A stretch of DNA of 64,000 bases from Nocardia abscessus NBRC 100374 (GCF_000308455.1 NZ_BAFP01000040.1:91021-155020), one strand, 5' to 3'. Positions 25,358 through 35,307 are shown, numbered from the stretch's first letter. Translations and numbers: made by a program. Notes: generated by a model from the sequence alone, not told the origin.

Positions 25358-26620
25358 ATGTTGTGGGATGAGGACGCTCCGATCCGGCCGCTGGCGCCGT
25401 CGGAGCAGCGGTTCGTGCGGCACGGCACCTACACGGGCCGGTCGGTGTCGGTGCGGGGCGGGCTCGACGTGACCGCGTTGCGGGAGGCATTCGCGGCGTT
25501 GCGGCGCGCGTATCCGGTGATCGGCTGTCGCATCGCGGAAGACGCCGCGGGACAAGGTCATCTGCTCGAAGCGAACGAGCGCGCATGGGTACCGGCTTCG
25601 GTGCGGGAAGGTGACGTGGCGGCGATCGTCATCCCCGCTGTGGATCCCGCGGTTCAACTGGCCTATCTGGACGTGGTGGGCACCGGCGCGGACGAATGGC
25701 GGGTCACCCTGTTCGCTCACCACAGCGTCGCCGATGCGGGGCATTGCGTCGAACTGCTGGCGAAACTATGGGACTGCTACACCGGCATTGTCGAGAACCA
25801 GCGTACAAGTCTTGTCCCGCAAGGGATTCCGGAATCCCTGGAGTGGTATATCGCCGCGCGGGGCATCGCCAGGGCCGCAGTCTCCGGATTCGAGGACGTG
25901 ACCAAGCCGCTTCCGCCCGAAGGCAGGAGAGTGCCGCCCGACAGCGCGCAGCCCGCGCCGAGCACGCTCGCCCGCCCTCCGCGCGTGCGGCTGGACCGCG
26001 ACGTGACCGCACGGATCGTGGATCTGGGCCGCAAGACCGGCGTGACGGTGAACGGCCTGCTCACCGCGGCGCTGTTGCGGGCGTACGCACGCGTGGCCGC
26101 CGGTGGCGCGACCCAGCTGGGCTGCCTGTACCCCGTGGACCTGCGCACCCGGCTGGAGCGTCCGGTCGCCGCAGCGGCGGGCACCAACATGGCCGGGCTG
26201 GCTTCGTTCGCGGCGGAGGTGGACCCCGCGGCGCACGTTCTCGAACTGGCACAGCGCGTTTCATCCCGGTTGACGCACGATCTGGCCGAAGGCGTCGTGC
26301 AGCAGTCGGTGCTGCATTTCCCGGACTACTACGGTGTCACGAGGATCCACTCACTGGCCGGGCATGTCGCGGTGACCAACACCGGGGTCGTGCCCGCGTT
26401 CCGCACGCCCGCCGGTCTCGAACTGACCGATTACGAGATCGTCTATCTCTCCGCGCATCCCCGGCCCTCCGCGGGTGCGTCGGCCGCGGTCACCTATCTC
26501 GTCTACACCTTCACCGGCAAGCTGACCGTCGGCGTGCTCGGTGGCGGTGCGCACACCGAAAACCTGCTCGAGGAGGTGCGGGCCGAGCTGACCGCGTTGT
26601 CAGCGGTGTGCGCGGGCTGA
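25358..26620 (+). CDS. PapA-like acyltransferase (condensation-domain fold)
   Basis: 420 residues resembling mycobacterial polyketide-associated acyltransferases (PapA5, phthiocerol dimycocerosyl transferase) and standalone condensation domains. The catalytic motif appears near residue 121 as HHSVADAGH, that is HHxxxDA rather than HHxxxDG. Other landmarks are APSEQRFVRHGTY at the N-terminus and TVNGLLTAALLRAYARV before the second lobe. No polyketide synthase is nearby, so the acyl donor and acceptor are unknown. ATG 25358 gives a family-like start but has a poor ribosome-binding site. Confidence 0.8.
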   Translation: MLWDEDAPIRPLAPSEQRFVRHGTYTGRSVSVRGGLDVTALREAFAALRRAYPVIGCRIAEDAAGQGHLLEANERAWVPASVREGDVAAIVIPAVDPAVQLAYLDVVGTGADEWRVTLFAHHSVADAGHCVELLAKLWDCYTGIVENQRTSLVPQGIPESLEWYIAARGIARAAVSGFEDVTKPLPPEGRRVPPDSAQPAPSTLARPPRVRLDRDVTARIVDLGRKTGVTVNGLLTAALLRAYARVAAGGATQLGCLYPVDLRTRLERPVAAAAGTNMAGLASFAAEVDPAAHVLELAQRVSSRLTHDLAEGVVQQSVLHFPDYYGVTRIHSLAGHVAVTNTGVVPAFRTPAGLELTDYEIVYLSAHPRPSAGASAAVTYLVYTFTGKLTVGVLGGGAHTENLLEEVRAELTALSAVCAG

Positions 26621-26632
26621 TCCCGCCCGGGG

Positions 26633-26671
26633 CAGGCCGTGGCGGCCGAGTTGCGCGGCAGCCACGGCCTG
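26633..26671. terminator. Hairpin terminator
   Basis: Arms CAGGCCGTGGC (26633-26643) and GCCACGGCCTG (26661-26671) are perfect reverse complements with a 17-nt loop. They fill the 54-nt gap between two convergent genes. Confidence 0.65.
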
Positions 26672-26674
26672 ATC

Positions 26675-27493
26675 TCATTTCGGCTGGACCGGCTCCTGCA
26701 ACTCGGTGACCCAGCCCGCGGTGTCCTCGGTGTAGACCAGCGTCACCTCGCGGCTGGGCCCGGTGATGCGGTAGCCGTTCTCGTCGATCCAGCGTCCGAG
26801 CGCCTGCCAGGGTTCCAGGACCAGGTCCATGCTGCCGCGATGCACCACGGTGGCGGCCCGGTCGATCGCGGGCAGGTCCACCACCGCGAAATCGTGCGCG
26901 CCGTCCGGATCGAGGTCGACGGGCATCGCGGCGTGGGCGAGAATCGTGCCGTCGTCGTGCTGTTCGTAGTACGCGATACCGGGACCGACCGGCGTGACCT
27001 CGGCACGCGCCAGCCGGGCGCACAGGTCCTCGAACAACGGACCGATCACCGGCCCGATCGACCCGGGTTCGAAGTCGCCCGCGACACCGGTCACTTCGGC
27101 TACTCGGACGGCGGGGACGGATTTGATAACCACATCGTGGGCAGGCATGAAGCCCTCCTTCTCGATGACTCGGAGCCTCGTCTCGACCTGGGTCAGGCGG
27201 GCGCGGTCGCTGGTGATGCGCTGCTCGAGCTCGGCGCGGCGGAGCATCAGCATGCCGCGCAGTTCGGCGCCGCCCACCCGCTCGTCCAGGATCCGGCGCA
27301 CCTGTTCGAGGGTGAAGCCGAGATCCTTCAGCGCGACGATGCGATTGAGCCGTGCCAGCTGTCCCGCCTCGTAATAGCGATAACCGCTGGCGGCGTCGAC
27401 CCGGTCGGGCCGCAGCAGCCCGATCGCGTCGTAGTGGCGCAGCATGCGCACCGACACCTGTCCGTGCCTGGCGAAGTCTCCGATACTCAACAT
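26675..27493 (-). CDS. MerR-family regulator with GyrI-like effector domain (BmrR type)
   Basis: 272 residues. The MerR winged helix (residues 1-70) reads LSIGDFARHGQVSVRMLRHY, DAIGLLRPDRVDAASGYRYY. A dimerising coiled coil follows (about 75-120, LRGMLMLRRAELEQRITSDR). The C-terminal GyrI-like/AraC-effector domain (about 120-265) should bind hydrophobic or cationic ligands, as in BmrR. No transporter is adjacent, so its target promoter is not evident. It stands alone between two convergent or co-directional neighbours. Confidence 0.92.
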   Translation of the reverse strand: MLSIGDFARHGQVSVRMLRHYDAIGLLRPDRVDAASGYRYYEAGQLARLNRIVALKDLGFTLEQVRRILDERVGGAELRGMLMLRRAELEQRITSDRARLTQVETRLRVIEKEGFMPAHDVVIKSVPAVRVAEVTGVAGDFEPGSIGPVIGPLFEDLCARLARAEVTPVGPGIAYYEQHDDGTILAHAAMPVDLDPDGAHDFAVVDLPAIDRAATVVHRGSMDLVLEPWQALGRWIDENGYRITGPSREVTLVYTEDTAGWVTELQEPVQPK

Positions 27494-27541
27494 GACGGGT
27501 CCTGGTCTATGGCCTCACACGGTGTCAGGGTCAAGACGCGA

Positions 27542-29515
27542 TCAGAATCTTCCGCCGCGACCGATCCGCCGGGAGCCCGCCGAACCGCCGTACGAGCCCG
27601 GGCTCCAGCCGCCCCCGGATCGCGGTCCGCCCCCCGCCGCCCCGCGTAGCAGCCCTTCGAGCAGGATGCCGCCCAGCACCGCCCCGGCCTGCGCGCCGCC
27701 GGACGGCCCCTGGCCCGCCTCCCAGGCCCGCACACTCGCCTGTGCCGCCCGCAGTGCGCGCCCGGCCAGATCCGCCGCCGTCTGCGCGTGCCGCAGTGCC
27801 GCGGCCGGATCGATCGCGCTCAGCCGCCGCGCCTCGTCGAGGTTGCGCTGTGCCTCCGAGAGCCGGGTGCGCGCTTCGGCGTCGACGCCGCCGCGACGAG
27901 TGGCGAGGTAGTCGGCGGCCGAGCCGATCCGCGCGCCCGCGTCGGTGAGCGCGTGACCGAGCCTGCGCACGAGGTCCTCGGCGGCGAGTTTGCGGTCGGT
28001 GGCGGAGGCGAGAGCGCGGTCGAGACCGGCGTCGGCGGTGACCGCGTCGTGGAAGGCGCTCAGCGGGTCGGTGTCCGCCGCGGCGGTCGCCTTGTCCAAC
28101 ACGGACTGCGCGGCGGCGCGGGCATCGGATAATTCCGGCCCACCGTAGCCGGAGAGCTCGGCGGCGGAGGCGATGTCGCGGCGCAGCTCGTCCAGCACAG
28201 CGGGCAGGCCGTCGCGGGCCTGCCGGATGGCGCCGGACGCGTTGTCGACCGCGTCGAGCAGGGCACGCGCCTGACCGATCGCGGCTTCGGCCGACCGGAT
28301 GGCGGCGACCGCGCCGCCCTGCTCGCCGACCGGCTCGGCGAGGGCGGACCGTCCCTCGTCGATGTTCTGCTCCGCGAAGGCGATGCGCTCCCGCGCCATC
28401 CGCACGTTGTCCTCGATCGGCGCGAGCACACTGGCCGGATGGGTGGCGGCGAGCCGGTTCAGCTCGGCCTCCGAAGCCGGGATCCGGGCGGTGAGGTCGA
28501 CGATGTCCCTGGTCAGAGCGTCCAACCGCACCGGGGCGTCGAGCAGCAGATCACGCATGGCGTCGAAGGCGGCGACCTGCGCGTCGAGGTCCCGGTCGGC
28601 GCGCCCCACCGTGCCGATCAGGTCGACCAGCAGTGCGCGCTGTTCGTCCGGCGTCTCGGTGACGGCGTCGTCGAGACGCTGCCGGAGCGCGAAAGCCTCG
28701 GCGGCAGCGGCTTTCGCGCTGTCGAGGGCAGTGCGGAACGGGACAGTGGCGGTGGTGCCGAACTCGCCCGTGGCGAGGTCGAGTTCCTCGCCGCTGGTGC
28801 GCACCGCGTTGTCGATCTCCACGAGCGCCTCGCGCGAGCGGGCGTGCAGCGCGTCCAACGGCAACGCCGACAGCGCCGTGGCGTTCTCCGGGTCCACCTG
28901 CCGCGCCGCCGCCAGCTCGGCCTCGGACCGGTCGCGCCGCCGTTTGCGCGCGTACCACACGAGACCGCCCGCCCCGAGGACGACGAGCAGACCCAGGACG
29001 AGCAGCGCCCGGCCGCTCACCCCGCCGCCGCGCATCGCCGCGTCCAGTCCGTCGGCCGTCGTGACCCCGGCATCGGCCCAACGGCCCTCGCGCAGGGCGG
29101 GCTCTACTTCCCGGATCACGAGGCCGTCGAGCTCGGAATCGCTGACGCCGCTGGGCAGTTCGCCCGCCAGCCAGTACGCGCGGTCCTCGGTGGCGACCGC
29201 CAGCAGGAGGTCCCGCTCGCCGAACCCGGACATCGACGCGGTGCGCGCGGACCAATCCTGCGGGGTGAGTCCGTCGAAGTCGCGCACGTACACGACCCAC
29301 AGCCGGACCTGCTGGTGGGCGTAGAGCTGGCTCACCGCATTGCGCACCTGATCGCGCTGACTGTCGTCGAGCGCACCGGCCGGGTCCTCCACATAGGTGT
29401 CCATTCGCAGCGGTGGTTCCGCCCCGGCCGTCGCAGCCCCGGACAGGGCGATCGCGGCGAGCAGAACGCTGATCGCGAGCATGCGAGCGAAGCGGAACCG
29501 CGGCGGCAACGACAT
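27542..29515 (-). CDS. Secreted/membrane TPM-domain protein (Rv2345-like)
   Basis: 657 residues. A signal peptide (about residues 8-32, MLAISVLLAAIALSGAATAG) precedes a TPM domain (about 38-165; YVEDPAGALDDSQRDQVRN, LLLAVATEDRAYWL). A membrane span (about 170-190, ALLVLGLLVVLGAGGLVWYA) is followed by a very long Ala/Asp/Glu/Arg coiled-coil (about 200-590) and a Gly/Ser-rich tail ending GRGGRF. The TPM part would be outside the membrane and the coiled coil inside. Its position before dgt and dnaG matches Rv2345. TPM proteins are linked to photosystem repair in plants; the bacterial role is unclear. Confidence 0.9.
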   Translation of the reverse strand: MSLPPRFRFARMLAISVLLAAIALSGAATAGAEPPLRMDTYVEDPAGALDDSQRDQVRNAVSQLYAHQQVRLWVVYVRDFDGLTPQDWSARTASMSGFGERDLLLAVATEDRAYWLAGELPSGVSDSELDGLVIREVEPALREGRWADAGVTTADGLDAAMRGGGVSGRALLVLGLLVVLGAGGLVWYARKRRRDRSEAELAAARQVDPENATALSALPLDALHARSREALVEIDNAVRTSGEELDLATGEFGTTATVPFRTALDSAKAAAAEAFALRQRLDDAVTETPDEQRALLVDLIGTVGRADRDLDAQVAAFDAMRDLLLDAPVRLDALTRDIVDLTARIPASEAELNRLAATHPASVLAPIEDNVRMARERIAFAEQNIDEGRSALAEPVGEQGGAVAAIRSAEAAIGQARALLDAVDNASGAIRQARDGLPAVLDELRRDIASAAELSGYGGPELSDARAAAQSVLDKATAAADTDPLSAFHDAVTADAGLDRALASATDRKLAAEDLVRRLGHALTDAGARIGSAADYLATRRGGVDAEARTRLSEAQRNLDEARRLSAIDPAAALRHAQTAADLAGRALRAAQASVRAWEAGQGPSGGAQAGAVLGGILLEGLLRGAAGGGPRSGGGWSPGSYGGSAGSRRIGRGGRF

Positions 29516-29545
29516 GGCACGAATCTAACTCGCTAGCATCGTTTC

Positions 29546-30223
29546 GTGATCACCATCGATCGCCCGTACAGCGGCCATGTGTCCCCGGATTCGAACCCGC
29601 AGCAGCGCGACGTCCCCGGCGCCCGCATCGTCAAGATGTCCGTCGGCGGCATGAACAACAACTGTTACCTGGTGCAGTGCGCCGGCACCGGCGCCGCCCT
29701 GCTGATCGACGCCGCCAACGAGGCTCCTCGCATTGCTGCCCTGATCGAGCAGGAGGCGCCGGGACAGGTCGAGCTGATCGTCACCACGCATCAGCACCGT
29801 GACCACTGGATGGCGCTGCGGGAAACCGTCGCCGCCACCGGCGCACCCACCGCGGCCCATCCGCTCGACGCCGACCCGCTCCCCGTCCGCCCGGACCGGC
29901 TGCTCGCCGAAGGCGACACCGTCACGGTCGGCGACCTCGTTTTCGAGGTCATCCACCTGCGCGGCCACACGCCGGGGTCGATCACCCTCGCGCTCACCGA
30001 CGGGACGGGCCGCACCCACCTGTTCACCGGCGACTCGCTGTTCCCCGGCGGCGTCGGGCGCACCACCTCCCCGGAGGACTTCACCTCCCTGTTCACCGAC
30101 GTGTCGACCAAACTCTTCGACCGATACCCCGACGACACCCTGGTCTACCCGGGACACGGTGACGACACCACCCTCGGTTCCGAACGCCCCGACCTTCCGG
30201 CCTGGCAGTCCCGGGGCTGGTAA
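29546..30223 (+). CDS. MBL-fold metallohydrolase (glyoxalase II-like)
   Basis: 225 residues with the metallo-beta-lactamase fold. Metal ligands are visible in THQHRDHWMAL (HxHxDH), HLRGHTPGS, FTGDSLFPGG and VYPGHGDDT, all in family order. This set is typical of the glyoxalase II/persulfide-dioxygenase branch with two metals. The start is GTG 29546. The substrate is not known. It is divergent from the TPM gene with a 30-nt gap, leaving little room for two promoters. Confidence 0.9.
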   Translation: MITIDRPYSGHVSPDSNPQQRDVPGARIVKMSVGGMNNNCYLVQCAGTGAALLIDAANEAPRIAALIEQEAPGQVELIVTTHQHRDHWMALRETVAATGAPTAAHPLDADPLPVRPDRLLAEGDTVTVGDLVFEVIHLRGHTPGSITLALTDGTGRTHLFTGDSLFPGGVGRTTSPEDFTSLFTDVSTKLFDRYPDDTLVYPGHGDDTTLGSERPDLPAWQSRGW

Positions 30224-30346
30224 TCGGCCTGCTCGCGGGGTGGCCGGCGCTCGGAAGGCGTTCGCCCGGTGCGCGGAGCCGCTGGCCCATCGGAGCCCGA
30301 ACCGACGGTTACCGGACCGTGATGCCGCTCCTGGCAGACTTGGGGC

Positions 30347-31042
30347 GTGGATTTGCCAACGATGCGCACCCGAGCTCTCCCGGCTCCCGACCCGGCCCGG
30401 CCGCACGGCTTCGGCGCGGGGTTGCTGCGCTGGACACGGCGACTGGTCATCGGTTCGGTCGTGATGGGGGCGGTGCTGGTCGGCGGCACCGCGTTCCGCG
30501 TGTGGCAGGTCGCGCGCATCGAGGACTACACGAAGGCCGACGCGATCGTCGTGCTCGGCGCGGCGCAGTACTCCGGAACGCCGTCCTCGGTGTTCGAAGC
30601 GCGACTCGACCAGGCCTACAAGCTGTTCCGGGCCGGTGTCGCGCCCCGGGTCATCACCGTGGGCGGCAAGCAGGAGGGCGATCTGTTCACCGAAGCCGCT
30701 TCGGGCAAGAACTACCTGCAGGCGCGCGGCGTGCCCGGCGACAAGATCCTCGCCGTCGAAACCGGTTCGGACACTCTGCGCAGCGTCGAGGCCGTGGCGA
30801 CGGCGATGCGGGCGCGGGACATGTCGTCGGCGGTGCTGGTCAGCGATCCCTGGCACTCGCTGCGCACCCGCACCATGGCCAGGGACGAAGGTCTGGCGGC
30901 GTGGACCGCGCCGACCAGGACCGGCCCCGCGGTCTACACGCGCGAATCCCAGGCGCACGGCATCGCCCGGGAAACCGGCGCCCTGCTCTGGTATCAGCTC
31001 ACCCACTTCTCCGCGGACTTCACCTACACGGCGGGGCAGTGA
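30347..31042 (+). CDS. YdcF/SanA-family (DUF218) membrane protein
   Basis: 231 residues. A single N-terminal span (about 30-52, LVIGSVVMGAVLVGGTAFRV) is followed by a DUF218 domain (about 60-215) with ADAIVVLGAAQYSGTPS, VITVGGKQEGD and AVLVSDPWHSLRT. The family has a Rossmann-like fold, is usually extracytoplasmic, and SanA members affect envelope permeability. The start is GTG 30347. It precedes dgt by 6 nt and is likely co-transcribed with it. Confidence 0.88.
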   Translation: MDLPTMRTRALPAPDPARPHGFGAGLLRWTRRLVIGSVVMGAVLVGGTAFRVWQVARIEDYTKADAIVVLGAAQYSGTPSSVFEARLDQAYKLFRAGVAPRVITVGGKQEGDLFTEAASGKNYLQARGVPGDKILAVETGSDTLRSVEAVATAMRARDMSSAVLVSDPWHSLRTRTMARDEGLAAWTAPTRTGPAVYTRESQAHGIARETGALLWYQLTHFSADFTYTAGQ

Positions 31043-31048
31043 GACGAG

Positions 31049-32308
31049 ATGAGCGCCCGATATACCGATCACGACACCGAACGCCTCGTCATCGAGGGCG
31101 CCAAGATCGCGGGGCTCGGCCCGCCGCGCAGTGAGTTCGAAACCGGCCATCGCACCGAGTTCGCTCGTGACCGCGCCCGCGTGCTGCACTCCGCGGCCCT
31201 GCGCAGGTTGGCCGACAAAACGCAGGTGATGGGTCCCCGCGACGGAGACACCCCGCGCACCCGGCTCACCCATTCCCTGGAAGTCGCCCAGATCGGCCGC
31301 AGCATCGCCGACGGCCTCGGCTGCGATCCGGACCTGGTCGACCTGGCCGGGCTCGCCCACGACATCGGCCACCCGCCCTACGGCCACAACGGGGAGAAAG
31401 CCCTCGACACCTTCGCCGACGCATACGGCGGGTTCGAAGGCAACGCGCAGAACCTGCGCATCCTCACCCGCCTCGAACCCAAGGTGCTCGAGCCCGACGC
31501 CACCAGCGCGGGCCTCAACCTCACCCGCGCCGCACTCGACGCGGCGATCAAATACCCGTGGGGTCGAATGGGTCCCGGCACCAAGTTCGGCGCCTACGAG
31601 GTCGACATCGAGCGCCTGGAGTGGATCCGCAAGGGTGCGCCGGACCGTCGCCGCAGCCTCGAATGCCAGATCATGGACTGGTCCGACGACGTCGCCTACT
31701 CGGTGCACGACGTCGAGGACGGCGTCATCGCAGGCCGGATCGACCTGCGCGCGCTGGCCGACCCCACCGAGCAGGACGCGCTGGCGGCGCTGGGTCAGTT
31801 CCAGCACTCGCTGGCGGCCGACGAACTGATCGCCGCCGCGCAACGGCTGTCGGAACTGCCGGTGGTCGCGGCGGCGTCCGGCTACGACGGCACGTTCACC
31901 GCCTCGGTCGCGCTGAAGCGTCTCACCAGCGAGCTGGTCGGCCGTTTCGCCACGGCGGCGATCATGGCGACCCGGGAGGTGGCCGGGCCGGAACCCGTGT
32001 CCCGATACGCCGCCGACCTGGAAGTGCCGCGCATCGTCGCCGCCGAGGTGGCATTACTGAAAACCGTCGCGTTGCGCTACGTGATGTCCGACTCGGCGCA
32101 CCAGTTGCGGCAGGCCGCACAGCGCGAACGCATCCTCGCTGTGGCCGATCGGTTGCTCGCGACCGCCCCGGACAGTCTCGATCCGGTGCTGCTGCCGTTC
32201 TGGAATGCCGCGCGCGACGACACCGCCCGCGTGCGCGTCGTGGTGGACCAGATCGCCTCCTACACCGAAAGCCGCTTGGAGCGAGTGGCGGTCCACCTGA
32301 ACGCCTAG
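31049..32308 (+). CDS. dgt: Deoxyguanosinetriphosphate triphosphohydrolase-like protein (Dgt)
   Basis: 419 residues of the dNTPase HD-domain family, which hydrolyses dNTPs to nucleoside plus triphosphate. The HD-domain ligands are H in [17 protein letters not shown] in [19 protein letters not shown] and a late D in [17 protein letters not shown]. The N-terminal [20 protein letters not shown] is typical of actinobacterial and Dgt-type-2 enzymes. It lies upstream of dnaG in M. tuberculosis as well (Rv2344c-Rv2343c), although here three genes intervene. Confidence 0.94.
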   Translation: MSARYTDHDTERLVIEGAKIAGLGPPRSEFETGHRTEFARDRARVLHSAALRRLADKTQVMGPRDGDTPRTRLTHSLEVAQIGRSIADGLGCDPDLVDLAGLAHDIGHPPYGHNGEKALDTFADAYGGFEGNAQNLRILTRLEPKVLEPDATSAGLNLTRAALDAAIKYPWGRMGPGTKFGAYEVDIERLEWIRKGAPDRRRSLECQIMDWSDDVAYSVHDVEDGVIAGRIDLRALADPTEQDALAALGQFQHSLAADELIAAAQRLSELPVVAAASGYDGTFTASVALKRLTSELVGRFATAAIMATREVAGPEPVSRYAADLEVPRIVAAEVALLKTVALRYVMSDSAHQLRQAAQRERILAVADRLLATAPDSLDPVLLPFWNAARDDTARVRVVVDQIASYTESRLERVAVHLNA

Positions 32309-32328
32309 GGCGCATGGCGGCGCCGAGG

Positions 32329-35307
32329 TCACGCCGACAGGTCGGTGGACTCCGGCAGGTCCGTGGGCTCGGGTACGTCGGTGGGCTCGGGCAGGTCGGT
32401 GGACTCCGCGCGCGCCATTTTCACCAGTGCCGCATGCAGTTCCTTCGCCGACGCCCCCGCGCGATCTCCACGCAGGACCACCTCGGTGAAGCCCTCCACC
32501 AGAGCCCGGCCGGGGTCCAGCAGACCGGCGCCACTGCCGCCGCGGAGAAGGGACTCGTTGATCAACGTTCGCAACGCTTCTTGCCGGGCCCGGAAACCAC
32601 CCGCGGCGTCCAATGCCCTCGCGAATTCCCGTACGACCGTCGAATACACCGGCCGCTCCACAGGCCCGCGCCTGCGAAATCTCCTTCGCGTTTGCTGTGT
32701 TGCCGTCCCGGCCGGCGGCTGCGGGGCAGCTTTATCCAGGACGATCCACACCTCAGCCGATCCCTCCGCCATCGTCGTGGGTTTCGGCCTCGGACGCGAT
32801 TCCGGATCGTCGGTGAGCTCCACCCCCCGCAGCGGAATCGGGTATTTCGCCAGCAGGTCATCGATGGCGGAAACGATCTCACGAACCGCGTGCACGTCGA
32901 CATCCACGGCATCGAACCCGACGAGCTTCAGGCCGTGCCGCTCCGACATCTCCTGCGCGATCCGATCCACCTCGGACGTGTCGGTGGTCTGCGGGGTGAG
33001 TGGGGGGCGGTGCCTGGTATTTGTCCGCTCGTTGGGTGTGGGGGTGGGTCGTTGTTCGGGTGGGGAGTGGTGGGTGCGGTTGTGTTGCGGTGTGGGGGCA
33101 GGTGAATGTTCGGGTGGGGAGTCGCGGGTGCGGTCGCTTCGCGGGGCGAGGGCGGCCGTTGCGGGGGCCTGCCGACCAGACGCGTGTTCGGCCGAGCCTG
33201 GGGTCCGCTGGATGGGCGCCGGGTGATTCGGAGTGCCGCTCTCGTTGTTCGATGCGAGGTCGATCCGCTCGATGGGGGTGCAATCGTCGGTTCTCCCGCC
33301 AGCTGCAATGTCGTCCGCGGCCTCGGACTGCTGGGCGGGTGCGGAGTCGTAGGTGGTGTCAGGCTGTCGGATTGGTGCCGGCCCCCATGGGGTGGCGGAC
33401 TCGGTAGCCCTGGGATCGGTCTGCTGGATGGCGGCCTTGTCGCCGGTCCTTCCGTCGGCTGCGATGTCGTCTGTGGCTTCGAACTGCTGGGTGGGTGCCG
33501 GACGCCGCGGGGTGGCGGACTCGGTGGATCGGGGAAGGGTTCGCTGGACCGATGCCGATGCGAGGCAGTTCGCCAGGTCGATCGGTGAGATGAGTTCGGA
33601 GCGGTGCTCGTTATCGGCTCGCGCCGGGGAGTCGTCCGCGATGGTGCGTGCTGGGCGGCTCGTGGTGTCGGTCCGCTCGATAGCCACCGGTTCGTCGGCG
33701 GTGTCGATCGGGGGGACGGGCTCGGCTCCATGCGCGGTGTCGATTTCTGCGACGGATGGGGAGGCGTCTGCGGTATCGAGCTGCCCCGGGTCGGCCTGGG
33801 GGACAGTTGAGCTGGAGTCTTTCTGCCTCGGCACGAAGTGCCGTGGGGTGTCGGCGCGTTGTGCGGCCGTGCCCTGTATGTGTTCGGTTCGCTGGCCGAA
33901 CTGGCCGGGCGGGCGGTGATGCGGAGTAGCGCTCTGTTCGACGGGTACGGCGGCGGTGCGCTTGATGGGCGGGAACCCGTCTGCCGTCAGCGGGACGGGC
34001 TCGTGGCGCGGTGCGGTGTCGGTTTTTGTCGGGTCGTCGGCGGTGCGGCTAGGGCGGTGCGGTGTGAAATCGTCAGAGTCGGTCTGCCGGACAGGCGGAT
34101 TGCCGCCGTCTTCGACGGGCGCGGCGGTCGTGCGTTGAACGGGGACGAAGCCGTGGGTCCTTGGCGGGACGGGCTCGGGGCGGGGTGCGGTGTCGGTCTT
34201 TGCTGAGTCGTCAGCAGTGCGGCTAGGTCGACGCGGCGGGAAATCGTCCGGGTCCGTCTTCTGGGGCGGTTCATGGTCGGGTGGGACACCGGTCCGCGAG
34301 ACGGTCCCGATGTGGTCGATGAGGCCGTTCTGCGCCGCCTCACGCGGGGGTGCGTCGCCGAACTGGGAAGTGAGCGAGGAACCGGTCTCGGTTCGCGCGG
34401 ACTCGTCGGCGAAATCTGCCTGTCGGATCGGCGCGGAGTCGCTCGGCGGGGCAGATGCGGTGGGCGCTGGGTAGCCGGTCCTATGGATCGGTCTCGAGTC
34501 GTCGGCGGCATCGATCTTCCGGCGCGCTGCGAGACCGTCGGCATGGGTGGTCCGCGCTGCGGATTCGTGCGTAGTGCCGGTCTCTCGCGTGGACGCGGGG
34601 CCTGAGGTGATGGAGGTCCGTCCGGCCGACCGGGGCGCATGGAGATTGTCGATCTGTGAGCTCGGTGCTCCGCCGGTCCGCCGGATCGGTGCGGAGTCGA
34701 CGACATCGGGCGGTTGGATGGCCACGGTATCGGCCCGCTGGACGGGTGCCGGGGGGTCTACGTACTCGGTCCTCCGAATCGGCGCCGAGTCGGCTGAGAC
34801 CGCGACTTGCGGGGCCGGGATGTCGTCGGCGCTATCGGTTCGCCGGACGGAGCCGGAGTCGCCGACGGTGCCGGTCCGCCCACGGGTGAACTCGAATTCC
34901 GAGCGACGCGACGCGGCCGGTTGCCGTGCGGGCCCGGGCAGTTCTGCGATCGGGACGCCCGTCGCGCGGGGCGCGGACACTCGAACCGGCGTGCTGGGCA
35001 CGGTCGGGCACGGCCTGACGACGCGCCTCGACCAGGGCGTCGCCGGAGGTCGCCGCGACCACGGGGTGGGCATCGCTTTGCGATCGGCCTCGGCCGACGA
35101 TTCGGCGGCGGGCTCCTGGGCGATAACCGCTTCGGTTCGCGCCGCAACCGCCTGTTCGTCGTGGTGGTCGCCGCTGACGAGCGCTTCCGCGGACGCGATG
35201 GTTGCCTTCAACTCGCCGACCGTGCGCGCGGCCTCCGCGATGAGTCGCTCCAGGGTCGACACCATCGCGCGCAGTTCGCGCGTGTCGATCCGCGACGGCT
35301 GACTCAC
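32329..35307 (-). CDS. Large repetitive protein with degenerate zincin-like C-terminal domain
   Basis: 992 residues. A short helical N-terminus (about 1-60, TRELRAMVSTLERLIAEAAR) precedes about 700 residues of Pro/Thr/Asp/Arg low complexity with many copies of a short motif like DSAPIRRTD, spaced irregularly. The C-terminal domain (about 777-965) resembles the metallopeptidase-like domain of nocardial/mycobacterial secreted toxins: RPVYSTVVREFARALD stands where a (V)HEFGHALD zinc motif is expected, so both histidines are Arg and catalysis is doubtful. The tail repeats the six-residue unit PTDxPE in 18-nt steps. No signal peptide or WXG motif is evident. It lies between dgt and FIST and has no obvious operon partner. 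Confidence 0.75.
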   Translation of the reverse strand: MSQPSRIDTRELRAMVSTLERLIAEAARTVGELKATIASAEALVSGDHHDEQAVAARTEAVIAQEPAAESSAEADRKAMPTPWSRRPPATPWSRRVVRPCPTVPSTPVRVSAPRATGVPIAELPGPARQPAASRRSEFEFTRGRTGTVGDSGSVRRTDSADDIPAPQVAVSADSAPIRRTEYVDPPAPVQRADTVAIQPPDVVDSAPIRRTGGAPSSQIDNLHAPRSAGRTSITSGPASTRETGTTHESAARTTHADGLAARRKIDAADDSRPIHRTGYPAPTASAPPSDSAPIRQADFADESARTETGSSLTSQFGDAPPREAAQNGLIDHIGTVSRTGVPPDHEPPQKTDPDDFPPRRPSRTADDSAKTDTAPRPEPVPPRTHGFVPVQRTTAAPVEDGGNPPVRQTDSDDFTPHRPSRTADDPTKTDTAPRHEPVPLTADGFPPIKRTAAVPVEQSATPHHRPPGQFGQRTEHIQGTAAQRADTPRHFVPRQKDSSSTVPQADPGQLDTADASPSVAEIDTAHGAEPVPPIDTADEPVAIERTDTTSRPARTIADDSPARADNEHRSELISPIDLANCLASASVQRTLPRSTESATPRRPAPTQQFEATDDIAADGRTGDKAAIQQTDPRATESATPWGPAPIRQPDTTYDSAPAQQSEAADDIAAGGRTDDCTPIERIDLASNNESGTPNHPAPIQRTPGSAEHASGRQAPATAALAPRSDRTRDSPPEHSPAPTPQHNRTHHSPPEQRPTPTPNERTNTRHRPPLTPQTTDTSEVDRIAQEMSERHGLKLVGFDAVDVDVHAVREIVSAIDDLLAKYPIPLRGVELTDDPESRPRPKPTTMAEGSAEVWIVLDKAAPQPPAGTATQQTRRRFRRRGPVERPVYSTVVREFARALDAAGGFRARQEALRTLINESLLRGGSGAGLLDPGRALVEGFTEVVLRGDRAGASAKELHAALVKMARAESTDLPEPTDVPEPTDLPESTDLSA

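Noticed and set aside
29525..31843. 772-residue minus-strand open frame
   Set aside because: It is the antisense shadow of the MBL, YdcF and dgt genes, whose motifs are intact.
32332..32405. CRISPR array suggested by regular 18-nt repeats
   Set aside because: The units are too short, have no spacers and lie in frame within a coding tail.
32345..34474. Plus-strand frames opposite the 992-residue gene
   Set aside because: They are Gly/Arg/Val shadows of the repetitive coding strand with no family motifs.
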